A stretch of 64,000 bases of DNA, from positions 217,504,997-217,568,996 of the forward strand of contig NC_081406.1 in NCBI RefSeq assembly GCF_030272615.1, in the 5' to 3' direction. The notes beneath the pieces were generated by a model, which saw only the letters and a program-made list of their open reading frames with translations, searched no databases and had not been told where the DNA came from. Position 1 is the stretch's first letter; every line of letters starts with the position of its first letter. Both the position numbers and the translations under genes were made by a program. Below, piece by piece: positions 44,643-55,662 of the stretch. Source of the stretch: Cryptomeria japonica. Taxonomy: Eukaryota; Streptophyta; Pinopsida; Cupressales; Cupressaceae.

Positions 44643-46463
44643 AGCGGTCATATGAACACTACGTGCATATGCAAGCTAAAGTACAGAAAAGTAAACATTA
44701 TTTGAAAAAGGATATATCCATAAGTCTGTCGAACGAAGCCCCCAGCGGTATCTGCAGTACACAGTTAGCAACCGCACCCTACAAAAAACACGTTAGATCA
44801 CAAAATCACCTAATGCTTACTAAGGAAGGTGATGAAAATTTGAGGGTAGCTATATGCCCCCCCCTATTTCGGCTTGCTAATTTTAGTGAGTTGAAACAGG
44901 GTATCATGTTTACCACTTCGAATTGTTAAAGAATATTGATGACAAATGCTCACAAGAAGATTTGAAATGAGATCAAAAACTAATGGAGAATCATTTGGTA
45001 AGAAAGAGGACTAAATCTCAATTCCAACAAAACAAAGAGTGTGAGGATTTGAGAGTTCTCTAACACAAGATGAAGGATGTAAATGGAAACAAAATGCAAA
45101 GAGAAGAAAAAAAAGGAAAAAAGCATGAATACACACATTGGTGATCCATGAGAAGAATAGTGAGAGAGAAAACACGGACTTCTCGCCCCTAGATCTTGTC
45201 TAGGTGATCCATGTGAAAAAGGACATGGAAAACTAGCCCCTAGAGTCTGTCTAGGTGATCCATGTAAGGGAGGAGAGTGAGAAAGTCTAGCCTTATGCCG
45301 CTAGTTCCACTCAACCTCGTGCATGTGTGTGTAAGGGAGGTTAGGAGCACCTCATAGGAGTCTATTCCCGAGTATGCTACAACCTGTATATGTATAGTAC
45401 AAAAGCATGACATCTCGCTCTAAGAGTCTGTGCTCTGGTTCCGAGAATAATCAACTTGCATAAAAGAAAAATGGAGACATCTCGCTCTAAGAGTCTGTGC
45501 TCTGGTTCTGAGAATGACCCACTGCTCATAAAGTGTAATGGTTATGTCATAAGCAAAGTAGAACAAGGATACCTACCTTCATCACAAAAGAAGATACCCC
45601 AAAAATGCAACAATGTCATAGATCCAAGCAAGAGAGTTTTGCACTCTTTAAGCAAGGATAAGATAGTTGAAAAGGGATATCTTGTAATATGTGTAAAGGA
45701 GATCCTTAGAGGAGAAGAAATCTTTGTACAAAAGACACCTATCCCAGAAAGGAATTGTCTTAGACAAATATAACATCTTCTAGAATAAGACAAAGAAGAG
45801 AATAAGAATGCAATACTTCCCTCTTTTGTGAGGTGAAAGTGATTCTTAATGAAGGATGACGCTCTTTTTAACCCAATTAGGAGAGTGAATTCATTATGGA
45901 TGTATTTTACCAAGTGCAAAAGAGGTTGTAGTCAAGGGCTTACACCTCTTGTAAGAGAGAATCCTTGAACAAACAACAACAAATGCATACAAGGAATAAC
46001 ATCAAGTAATAAAGTTCACACCATCCACGAAATAGGAAAAAGTGGATCCTTAGATAAAAATAAGGAAAGATCATTGCCTCCCAAGGATAAGGACAATGAG
46101 AAGGACTTACACAATCTTCTAGGTAGAGATTTAGACATAAGCAAAATGTACTACATACTCACATGAGTTCATGCAAGCAAGACATTAGTGTATGTAAAAT
46201 GCTCCTCACAAGAAGTGGGTAGGATAAGAAAGAGAATACACATCTTCTCCCATATCTAGGAAAAGAGGATTCTAAAGAAAAGATAATCAATATTTCCACA
46301 CTATTACCCCATAGGAACAAGAGATAACATAGAAAAATTAGGCTATTATGTTGCTTCAAAAATATGATTGCACTTGAAATTGTACCATCATGAATGACAA
46401 TGAGCCCCCAGTAAATGAGCTACCAATGTCACATAATGATGAGCAACATAATAGCCATTAATG
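44643..46463. other. Element E internal non-coding filler in place of pol
   Basis: 44643-44910 is D-like. The rest has no D counterpart and no protein I recognise. It includes two ~60-bp direct duplications: GACATCTCGCTCTAAGAGTC (45410 and 45474) with GTGCTCTGGTTC, and CTAGGTGATCCATGT (about 45201 and 45253). The 105-codon ORF at 45456-45773 spans one copy and shows no known features. Origin unknown; it may be captured host DNA. Confidence 0.5.
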
Positions 46464-49400
46464 TTATTTAAAGACATGATAGATTGAATGAGGTATTTGA
46501 ATATGACATGCTAAATGCTCAACTATAAGTGAGATCAAAAACATGTATAAAATGACAAAAATTGAAGAAGAAAAGTCACAAGAAATCTTAGAAGAGGGAT
46601 GAGTGTAATCTATTAGAGCCTTATCCCTAGAGGAAAGGATTTTATGATGAATAGGAGATAAAGATTCATAAGTGGATTTAGAAATTTGAGGGGACTCATA
46701 AAGAGATTTGTTCATCGCCAAGATTTCCTTATGAGGGGAATGAGAGTTGATAGAAGTAGAAGATGATTTAGTTGAAGTGAGATCATCATCACTACTAAAT
46801 ATAGCATTCACATTGAGAGATGGTCTTTTAGATGCTTTGGTGGGCTTAGAAAGATTATATCCAAGTCCAAATGAATATTCATGCATGTTATGTTCTAAAG
46901 GAACTCTAATTCCTTGTTCATTTGTGCCACAACCATTTCCACTATAGCCACTCTTAGCCAAAATGTGAAAACCACGACCATAACGATTAGCCATTTCAGA
47001 AAGAAAAGATGGTTTCTCATAAGACAAAGAATCAAATTCTTTAGAATTAGAGGTGTGAGGAGAAGAAGTTTGAGAAGCGGCCACAAAATTATTGCTCATA
47101 GGTTCAGGTAAGACTGATTGATCCCTAGTTTCTTCCTTCTTTTTAATTTTAAGCTCTCTAGGAGGAACCCTATACTCACCTACAAAGGTGGAATTGAAAT
47201 CAAGAGATCCCCAATCGTCTTCTGCGAGAACCTTCTCAGGATCAAAAGCCTTTTTATGCGTATATTCAAGTCGAGAAGGATCTTCTTCAAGAGCTTCAGA
47301 CTCATCCAAAGAATTTTGATTATCAGAGGGTAAGGATTTGTCCATAGGTAAAGAGTCATCACTAGAAGAGGAAGATTTAGAAGAACTCCCTTTGGAAGTA
47401 GATGTTTGCAAACAAGCTTGAAAATTAGTATCACCTATCAAGGTATATGTCTTATTGTTATAAATGAATTTAACTTGTCTATGCAATGTAGAGGGGACAA
47501 CTTGCATACCGTGAATCCAAGGTCTCCCTAATAACAAGTTGTATGTTAGATTTCCCGACATAACATGGATAGGAGTAGGCAAAGTAACAGGTCCCACTGT
47601 GATGGGTAAGGTGATAATACCTAATGAAGACTTAGCCACATTATCAAAGCCTCGAATGGGACGAGAGTCATGCTCAATAAGGGATGTATCCACATTCATC
47701 TTATGCAATAGATTAATGCTACACACATTAAGGCCAAAGCCATTATCTACCAGTGTTCGTCTTATAGCAGTGTCATTTATGATAACCACAATCATCAAGG
47801 GATCATATTGATGTTGAATTTCACTAGTAGGCAACTCATCTTGAGTAAACACAATTTGAGCTTTAGGATTCATCACAGAGTTAACCAAAGACACTATATT
47901 ACTAGATGTATTAGGTGGAGGAACATTCAAATCTTTCAAGGCATCTTGTAACATTCCATGATGAGCGGAAGAAGTTTGGATCAAATCCCAAAGGGATATC
48001 TTAGTAGGGGTAGCTTTAAGTTGTTCTATGAGATCATATTCCTTACCAAGAACTTGTGAAATCCGTGGAGCTTGCGGAAGAATTGGTTGGGAAGGAGGAA
48101 GTGAAGTTGGGATAATTGGAGGAGGATTAGGTTGCCTATTGTTTCTAGTATTATAAGTATGGGCAACCGCATGATAACTCTCTCTAGTCATTTGCTTAGC
48201 ATACTCATAAGGGCTCTTAGTAGAATAACCTCCTTGCACAGTAATAACAGGTTTCTTAGGAGTGCAAAAAGAATCATTAGCATGACCACCTTGAACCACT
48301 AAGATAGGCTTATTTAAAGGTTGAGAATTTTGAGAAGGACAAGCACCTTGGATAGTGAAGAGAGGTTTGTTAGGTGTATGTATCAAATTGATTGAGGATG
48401 GTTTAGAGGAATGAACAAAAGTGTTGGAAGAATTATTGATAGTCTTCTCTTGCACTAAAATCTCATCACGAATTAAATCAATTTTAGGAGAGAGACAAGG
48501 GGTAGGCATTGATGTCCTAGTAGGAAGAGTAATACTAGGAAAGGTCATATCATCCTCTATCATCAAAGGATCTACATGGGGAATAAACTCTCTAGGAGAA
48601 GGATCAACATTACTCTCTAAAGTCTCACTTTTGAGAGGGAGATCTTTGAAAGAGATGTTAACCGTTTTGCTTTGAGCTAGGGTTTCCATATGAGTAGAAC
48701 CAAGTTGAGGAGAGGGAGATGCTTTATTTTTAGAGGGAGAATAATTGAGATTCAAGGAAGGTGAGAAAATCTCAAGGGAGTTTTTAATCTTGACTTCATC
48801 CCCTTTGGCTAGGGTTCTCTCACAGGGTAGAGAATAATCAACACCTTCTTCTAATGGTTCATCCCAAATAGTGAAGTTGTTTGAAGTATTTGTCAATTTC
48901 GGGAGAGGAGATAACATTGTTTATTAATTCCTCATCCTTAGAAGGGAGAGCATCAATAGATGTGTTAAACTCATCCTCTTTCCTCAAAATATGTTCAATA
49001 TGATCTTTAGGGGAGAGAGAATTAAGGAAATTGCTTATTATTTCATCTTCTTTCTCTAAGGGATGCTTATGGGTAAGACGAAATTTAGGAGAAGGGTAAG
49101 CATTTATCATTAATTCATCATCTCTAGTGGGAATTTTGTTGGAAAAGGAAATGCCATCACTAGGAAATGTAGAGATAATGTCATCTTCTTGCACAAAATG
49201 ATCCTCATGAAGGGAGCATTTTTTAGGAGCCACAAGGTCATCAAGGGCATCATCCAACAAAGCATGATCATATCTATTAAAAGGCTTATCTTTTGTTCAA
49301 AAGGAGATATCTCTTCATAGAGGGGATCATTGAAAACAACCATGTTACTAGATTTAGTGGAAGAGCTGATAGGAATGTATCCTTGAGAGGAATCATTCGA

Positions 49401-49559
49401 CTTATCTTTCTCATCACAACGAAATGGCATAGTAACAATGTTTATGAGTTTTTGGTAAAATGAAGGTTTGGTATATTTAGGTTTCAAAAATTCATCTAAA
49501 GCTTCATCTAACTCATAATCATCATAAATATGAACATCTTGCAAATAAAAATCTGACAT
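46464..49559 (-). pseudogene. Element E gag/protease-like polyprotein
   Basis: The start is at 49559 (MSDFYLQDVHIYDDYELDEA, as in D). Two single-base frameshifts (near 49295 and 48890) lead into an 817-codon open stretch, 48917-46464. Within that stretch, residues about 182-232 hold three KPxxxVQG-type repeats. The protease-like domain has LVDNGFG at 389-395 (D has LVDNGSG) and LLLGRPWIHG. A G-patch-like part (GRGFHILAKSGYSGNGCG ... FGLGYN) follows, then an unrelated Ser-rich tail where D has RT. No capsid or CCHC motif is visible. The long open reading stretch suggests this part was kept intact until recently. Confidence 0.75.
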
Positions 49560-49726
49560 GTTGAAATTGCATAAAATTTAAACACACAATGCAAAGAAAC
49601 ACACTTTTTTTTTTCTTTTTTTTCTTTTTAATGAAAATGAAATGAAAACACACTAAATCTAGATCTAGATCTAACAAATGCAATGCAAGAGGAAGCAATG
49701 ATATATTCACGTCGGGTTCACCAAAA
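49560..49726 (-). other. Element E leader and primer-binding site
   Basis: The primer site TGGTGAACCCGACGTGAA on the minus strand (49706-49723) lies three bases from the LTR. It is followed by a purine-rich leader (AAAAAGAAAAAAAAGAAAAA on the coding strand). Confidence 0.65.
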
Positions 49727-51364
49727 TGTGTAGGAGAAAAAGTGACACTAAGCAAACATGCCCTAATCTCACTTTCAACCACACACTTGTGGAATACGAA
49801 AGAGCCTAGAGGTATCACACAATTGGCTACTTCTTTTTGTGGAAGAGAGAGCCATGGGCTACCTATTAGGATTTCTATTCCTTTGTTGTAATTGAAAGAT
49901 AAAATAATGCAAGTTCAATCCCTAACCCCAAAGTGCAAGTATGAACTAATAACAAGATTACAGAATTGAACTTAAATGATGGAAAACTGTAAACACAAGG
50001 ACAAGACAAGAATTTAAATGTGTACCCAGTGTTAAAATCTGAGTGAGAATGTTCGGGACGGGGGCGCGGGCGACTGTCCTGATTCTGCCCCTGAAACTGC
50101 TCCAAAAACTGCTGTTTTTGCACTCTGGAAAAGCTGTCAAAAATGCTGAAAATGCTGTCTGTCAGGAGGACCAGGGCGCCCAGCGCCCCTATCCTGGCAG
50201 GACCAGGGCACCCCACGCCCCTGTCCTGGTCTTTTTCTCTGCAATTTGGTGTGAAGTTCGGTCTCCGTCTGCTTCTTCCGGATCTGTAACTTGCGGCATC
50301 GTCCGAATTCCAAAACCTGCACTTATATCTGAAAAGGTGTGGTGGGCGGCTATATAGGGTTTTGCCTTAGTCAAACCCCTGCTTCGGTGATTTCCACCTC
50401 CACAAATAGCCAAGTTGTATTGTAAAATGTATTGTGTGTGCAGACCTAGTGTGTGTGCAAGGTCCTTAAATGCAAGAAAGCAAACTAGAGCAACTTAGAA
50501 AGTAAACCCTAATTGCTTGTAAATGATAATGTAAATGCTCTAAATCAAGATGCAAAGTGATCTAAAGCATGAATAAAGGATATATTGAAGCTTATGCAAA
50601 GACATGAAAACAACATGAAATCATACCCAACCCTTAAGGGAGGAGTACAAGCCAATCTTCAGTCGGTAATCTCCTATTGTTCTTCAATGTCTCCCAAGCC
50701 CTAAATGAATGAAATTGATGAATGCTTGATGGATGGATGTTGAATGTTATTGAAGTCTTCAAAGATCTACTCTTTTGCTGCATATGAGGTTTCTGAAAAC
50801 GAAAATCCCCATCCTTTCAAATGAAGAAAGAGAGCTCTTATATAGGAAACCCTAGGTCGTAATTTCATCTTTTGGCCGACCTAGAGATTGAATATCCCGC
50901 CAATTTCTTGGGGTTAAGCTTTATTTTATGATTGGATTGTGCTCCTAAAATTTTGGGAAAAATGTCCAGGACCATGTTGCACTCCGGGCGCCATGGTCCT
51001 GACAACTTTTCACCAAATTTTCAGGGCCGTCGGATATGATGATTTTAGAGAGAATCCCGAAGTTACAGGTGATTTCGAGATGTTTTGACCCCGAAACCAA
51101 GCCCCCAAGTTCGAAATAGGACTTAATTAGGGTTTTTGATTAAATGATGTATAGGAGGAATAAAATGAAAAGGGCACACTTTAATGAAACGGCCCAACTT
51201 TATGATATGGAAGATGATGAAATAGAACCTTAGACCTAATTAATTTGATTAATTAAGTGCTAAAGGGGAAATGCAATGCAAAATAAAAAATGCACCAAGG
51301 CGGGTGCTAAACTAGGTGTGAAATTGTACCACGCTAGCAAGTGCGTACAATTTACGACGCTACA
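49727..51364 (-). repeat. Element E 5' LTR (right copy)
   Basis: 1638 bp, TGTGTAGGAGAAAAAG to TACGACGCTACA. It has only two GC-rich hairpin units (about 50168-50231), one fewer than the left copy, which accounts for most of the length difference. Confidence 0.95.
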
Positions 51365-51369
51365 ATAGG

Positions 51370-51947
51370 TCTGTTGGATTAGATCATTTTGAGATTCATC
51401 ATAATGTGAATATGGAATTGAAACAGATGCGGAATATATCAGAGAGATTATCTATGTGAGGATATTTATGTAAGGGTTATTCTGGTAAAGGGTTTAGGGT
51501 TTCAAACCGGAACAGACATAGCTTAAACTAGAACTGTATTCTGGTATAGAAGATGCTATCTTAGCAATTCAATACTTCTCTAGATTTTAGTCTGGATTTT
51601 TGTGTAGTCAGTGAGGCTCCTTTTGTGATTGTGCAGTGTGCTCTAGGTTGTAAGCCTTCCTGCAAGTGCAGGCCCCTCATATTTTGTAATATCTCTTCAT
51701 ATGGCCAGTGGATTGATATTGTGGGTCACAAATCCCATAATGGTTTTTCCTCTTTGAGGTTTTCCATGTATAATTTTGTATGTTATGGTTCTCATTTATG
51801 TGATTAGCTTATTGGTTGTTTTACTTCTTTCAAATATGTATGTACTAGTATATTGGTTGGTGTATGCATGTTTTAACAAGGATAAAATTGATCATTCTAG
51901 TATAACACTAATTCAACTCCCCCTCTCAGTGTTATTGGATTCCAACA
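51370..51947 (+). repeat. Element A 3' LTR, part 2
   Basis: Resumes after element E (TCTGTTGGATTAGATCATTT against TCAGGTGGATTAGATCATTT in the 5' LTR) and ends GGATTCCAACA. No primer site follows, as expected for a 3' LTR. Confidence 0.9.
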
Positions 51948-53334
51948 AAGAGGTGCTAAAGTTAAGAGTGTCTCTATATTACCTAACCTCTGAAGCAGGT
52001 CAGGAAATTTTGGTTGCTCTGATTCATCATGATTTGTGTGAAATAGTCCAATCAAGGATAGATATTCTAAAAAATCTCGATGCGCCGGTCCATCAGTAAA
52101 GTGTTGAAATTTCATAAATCATTTGGGACTTCAACAGAAGTGTGAGTAGAGCTGTGTGATTAAATGTTCATTTTTTTTACTAGAGCATGCTTGCTCAAAA
52201 TACCAAAAGCTAGATTCATAATGTGGGCCATGCAATGAATTCCAATAATGTAGGGTGCACAAGAACTTTTCATCTTTTCTCAAAGACCATTCTTGTGCCC
52301 TTGCATTATTGAAGCTCCATCTGCTCCAACACACACCAACTTTTTGGCAATCGTCATGTCATCCATACCTGCATATTCAATTAAACAACTATTTACTAGT
52401 TGAAATAAATTTTCGACTATCACACTATCCTTCATTTTAGCAACAAAGAGTAGATGAGGTTGGCGGGCATGATTTTGTATAGTATAAATATGCATGCATA
52501 ACCATGAAGTATTATCTACTGTCATAACTTCATCTAAAGACAACTTAATAAAGTTTGAATCTCTTAGTTTTCCCTTTACATATTCTTTTTCAACCTCGGC
52601 AAGACAACTTGCCCATTCCCATCCACTGTTTACTGACCAGTGACTATTATGATAGTTAGGAACTTTCAAAAAGTGTAATAAACCACTCATTGATGGGTAG
52701 TCTATTATAGCATGCCCTCTGCTCAAAATATAGAAAACAACACTTAATTAAATAGCTTTTCCCAGTTGTTTTATTTGCATTGCTTTTCCAAGAATGGCTT
52801 TAATAGAACCTTTAACTTCAGCATGCTTCGTTTGTATTTTCTCCTAAAAATAAATTTCTTTGGCATTCCTCACGTGCTTGCATTTCTCCTTTGTTTTCCA
52901 TCTTATCGCTGATTTTTCAACTCCATCTATCATTTTTTTTCATAAACTTTACCCATATCCTTTTCTATGATGTCAATTTTTAGATACAACCTCTTTTCCT
53001 TTTTATGTTTCCGAGTGCAAATCTTACACCTGCATTCTATTGGAGGGTCTCCTTCAATTGGATTCTCCACTGGTTCAATGAATGGATACTTTGACGCTCA
53101 ATTAATTTGAAAAATTCCTCACTGACATATCCCACTCCCAATCCCTTTTTGATTTGTCTTTTCTTTTCTTACTTCGTGCATTATCATCTGTGGCATTATC
53201 ACCCAAGTCGATTATATCATTGTAGCTAACCTGGGTATCTACTAGAAAAATTTCTTCAATTTCATCGTGATCTGAGATATCAAGTTTGTCGCCTTGTTCA
53301 ATATGTGGTGTAGGTCTACTTGTGATGATGTACC
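51948..53334 (-). pseudogene. hAT-type transposase, central part
   Basis: Minus-strand continuation of 8586-9717. From 5' to 3' it has an acidic N-terminal segment (SDHDEIEEIFLVDTQ), a probable BED/TTF-type zinc-finger region (CRCKICTRKHKKEKRLYLKI near 53030), and then the catalytic-side sequence 52726-52280. That last part has KLSLDEVMTVDNTSWLCMHI, LVCVGADGASIMQGHKNGL and, in the next frame, a His-containing IGIHCMAHIMNLAFG. The DGAS...H..AH..NL pattern is that of ZNF862-like hAT proteins. It ends against the A LTR at 51948 (GNIETLLTLAPL). Stops and frameshifts are present. Confidence 0.75.
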
Positions 53335-54131
53335 TGTTGGCATATGCACACTCCAATGAGACATTGTATGAGATTGAAGGTTTTGTCATTGATGGCAACC
53401 TTGCAATCCTATGGCACTGGCAAAGGCATTATACTAGCATCAGCAGATCACACTCTACACCGGCACTCAGGATACCAGCACCGACACAGAAGAAAGGAAG
53501 TATACCAGCACAGAGGTCGACAGGATTTTGTTATATTATATTTTGTTTATTATTGTAATAATGTGTAAGCCGACTTGGCAAATTGTAAAATGACTCTTAT
53601 ATATAAAAGAGATCATTGTAGACATTTTAGAGGAGAAGTAGTAGAAAAAAGGAAAATATTAGGCAGACCTATTGTGTGAAATATAGGTAAAGAGGTATAT
53701 GTAAAGAATAGAGCAGGAACTGGTACTGAATCTGGCATTGAAGATGCTATTGTAAAGTAGCACAAGATATTGGATTTATATAATTCCTATTGTAAGTCAG
53801 TGAGACTTCCCATTGAGCAGTGAGCTCTAGGCAGTTGGCCTTCCTGCATGTGCAGGCCCCTATTGTAAGTAATATTCTCTTATTGGCCAGTGAGTGAATA
53901 TTGTGGGTCACAAATCCCACCGAGGTTTTTCCCACATCGGGTTTCCTCATTAACATCTTGTGTTATGGTGTGCTTTTCATGTGGATGTTCTTGATTCTGT
54001 TCATTGTATTATTTCTTGCATACCAGTACACTGTTATATTATGTTCAACATGTTTTAAGTTAAGAAATTCTAATTACCGGTCAAATATTGATTCACCCCC
54101 CCCCCTCTCAGTATCTGTGGGATCCCTAATA
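53335..54131 (+). repeat. Element F 5' LTR
   Basis: A 797-bp LTR from TGTTGGCATATGC to GGGATCCCTAATA. Contains CATTGATGGCAAC near its start, a TATA box at 53598, GAGCAGTGAGCTCTAGGCAG, and a C-run with CTCTCAGTATC near the end. The 3' LTR (57822-58617) is 796 bp. Confidence 0.95.
53598..53609 (+). promoter_or_regulatory. TATA box in the F 5' LTR
   Basis: TATATATAAAAG, a strong TATA box, repeated in the 3' LTR at about 58086-58097. Transcription of F would start about 30 bases downstream. Confidence 0.6.
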
Positions 54132-54133
54132 AT

Positions 54134-54145
54134 TGGTATCAGAGC
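54134..54145 (+). other. Element F primer-binding site
   Basis: TGGTATCAGAGC, an exact initiator-Met site, two bases after the LTR. Confidence 0.9.
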
Positions 54146-54214
54146 TTGGTCCTCTATTTTCAAAATCCTAATAGCTTGAGAAAGATCTTGACACTTGTAA
54201 AGATAGAAAATCTA

Positions 54215-55274
54215 ATGAAGCAACTGGAAGGAGCTCTTACAAACTATGATGCAGAAAAGTTGAAAAATATCAAATTAGAAGATGATTTTAGAGCAGCTCA
54301 GGACATCATTCAGGCACTTCAAGAAAATTTTACTGTTGCAAGAAATAAGAGAAGAGAACTTTGTGAAAAATGGCAAAATGAGAATGATGAAAAGGAATCA
54401 CTTAATGATATGATAAACAAGTTGAAACAAGAGATCATGACAACAAAAAATGAAATGCAGGATATGAGTATGAGATTTTGCAAAGAGAATGAGGATAGGA
54501 AGAAGAATGAAGAAGAATTGACCAGAAGACTAAGTGATGCAGCAAATGAGAATACAAGACTTGGCTATGAAAATGACATGTTGAAGACAGATCTGATGCA
54601 TACTCAGAATGACTCAAATGAAATGATGAGACAAAAAAAAGTCTTAGAAAGAGAAATAGAAACTGCAAATCAACATAAAGAAAAATTCAAGAAAAGCTCA
54701 AAGGAACTTGGCACCTTGCTGAAAAATCAAAAACCTAAAGGTGACACTTCTAGAATTGGCTTTGAAGTTGGTGAAAGCTTCGGTACTACAAATACTCAGG
54801 ATCACAGCAAACCAGTAAGACAACCTAATGCTTATAAATTCAATGGAAAATGCTTGAACTGTAATAAGTATGTTCATAGAGCAAATGAATGTAGATCTAG
54901 AAATTATCAGAATATCAACACACCCACCGGTCAATGTTCTAAATGCAACAAAGTTGGTCACAATTCTGAAAAACAACAGAATGAATGTGAGATGTTATGT
55001 TTGTGGAAGATTTGGACATTTATCCAATCAATGCAAAACACAAACCGGCATAGGTTATGGGAAAGCTATTCAGAAAAATAATGTAACTTGTTATGCATGT
55101 AACAAGATTGGGCATATTGCTAAATTCTGTAGAAGTAAAGGAACATTGGTAGACAACAAAAGTTCTAGCTTGAAAGGTAAAGAAAAAGTTGAAGAGGTTA
55201 AGCAAGATTTCTCAAAACAATGGATTAGAAAAGTTGATCTAAATATTGGGAATACTCCTCCACTGGTAGAATAA
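54215..55274 (+). pseudogene. Element F gag-like ORF: coiled coil plus four zinc knuckles
   Basis: The ATG at 54215 (MKQLEGALTNYDAEKLKNIK) aligns with A's EKQLEMALKYSNVERLKNLK. About 200 residues of coiled coil follow, then knuckles CLNCNKYVHRANEC (Gly replaced by Val), CSKCNKVGHNSEK (last Cys lost), CYVCGRFGHLSNQC and CYACNKIGHIAKFC. A frameshift lies between knuckles 2 and 3 (near 54975); the second frame runs to 55274. There is no capsid domain, as in A. The intact third and fourth knuckles argue for an RNA-binding role. Confidence 0.8.
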
Positions 55275-55662
55275 ACCAATACTTCACCAACATAATAGAG
55301 TGATGCTTCACCAGAAGGACAAAGCAGTGCTCCATTAGCATGAATTTCTTCATCTAATTGAAGAAAATTTCCTTGAGGGTTTGGCAATCTATTGATACAT
55401 GTGCTATTATTCCCTCGGTTAGAGATAAGAAGTTGAAAATTACTTATTACCGGCAAACAAAGTTAAGTGAATACTTAACCAACATGCAATTAATATGATA
55501 GAGAGCAAAAAGACACTATAAAATTAAGGTTTTGGCTCCATTTCATTTCACCGAGATTTCAAATTTTTGAAGAGCGCAAAGATTCCGAGCTAAGGCATTT
55601 CAAGAAAGAAGCAAGAACACTCCAAGCAATCATCCATCCAAGACAGTAAAAGGTATTTAATC
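55275..55662. other. Element F spacer between the gag-like ORF and ORF2
   Basis: About 390 bases without coding signal. The last part (CACTCCAAGCAATCATCCAT, then AAAAGGTATTTAATC before the ATG) resembles the sequence before ORF2 in A (AAAAGGTATTTGTC near 12180), so it may be the ORF2 leader, perhaps of a separate or spliced RNA. Confidence 0.5.

Larger units (their letters stand above)
42958..51364 (-). mobile_element. Element E: non-autonomous Tat-type gypsy (relative of D)
   Basis: LTRs 42958-44627 and 49727-51364, perfect TSD ATAGG (42953-42957 and 51365-51369). LTRs, primer site, purine tract, the N-terminal polyprotein and protease closely resemble D. RT, both RNases H, integrase and the antisense PMD gene are absent. 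At 8.4 kb against 12.7 kb it is a pol-less derivative that would have used enzymes made by a D-type element. Its two LTRs are very alike, pointing to a recent insertion. Confidence 0.95.
9718..51947 (+). mobile_element. Element A: non-autonomous Sirevirus-like LTR element (outer shell)
   Basis: 5' LTR 9718-10647; 3' LTR 42600-42957 continued at 51370-51947. The flanks AAAAG (9713-9717) and AAGAG (51948-51952) agree at 4 of 5 bases as the target duplication. Once B (with C and D inside it) and E are removed, A is about 6.85 kb. Its order is LTR, initiator-Met primer site, coiled-coil/zinc-knuckle gag-like ORF, second ORF, four purine tracts, LTR. No protease, integrase or RT is present in A's own sequence. 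It therefore depended on another element for replication. The insertion breaks a hAT transposase gene of opposite orientation. Confidence 0.85.

Noticed and set aside
48421-48675. Plus-strand ORFs antisense to the E and D polyproteins (also 30376-30648, 47539-47811)
   Set aside because: They mirror the real minus-strand frames and are conserved only because the coding strand is.
49875-50357. ORFs on both strands across the GC-rich part of the E and D LTRs (also 21047-21573, 32066-32505, 43351-43637)
   Set aside because: They recur only because the LTRs recur. Frames on both strands are opened by the GC-rich hairpin repeats, and the peptides show no domain.
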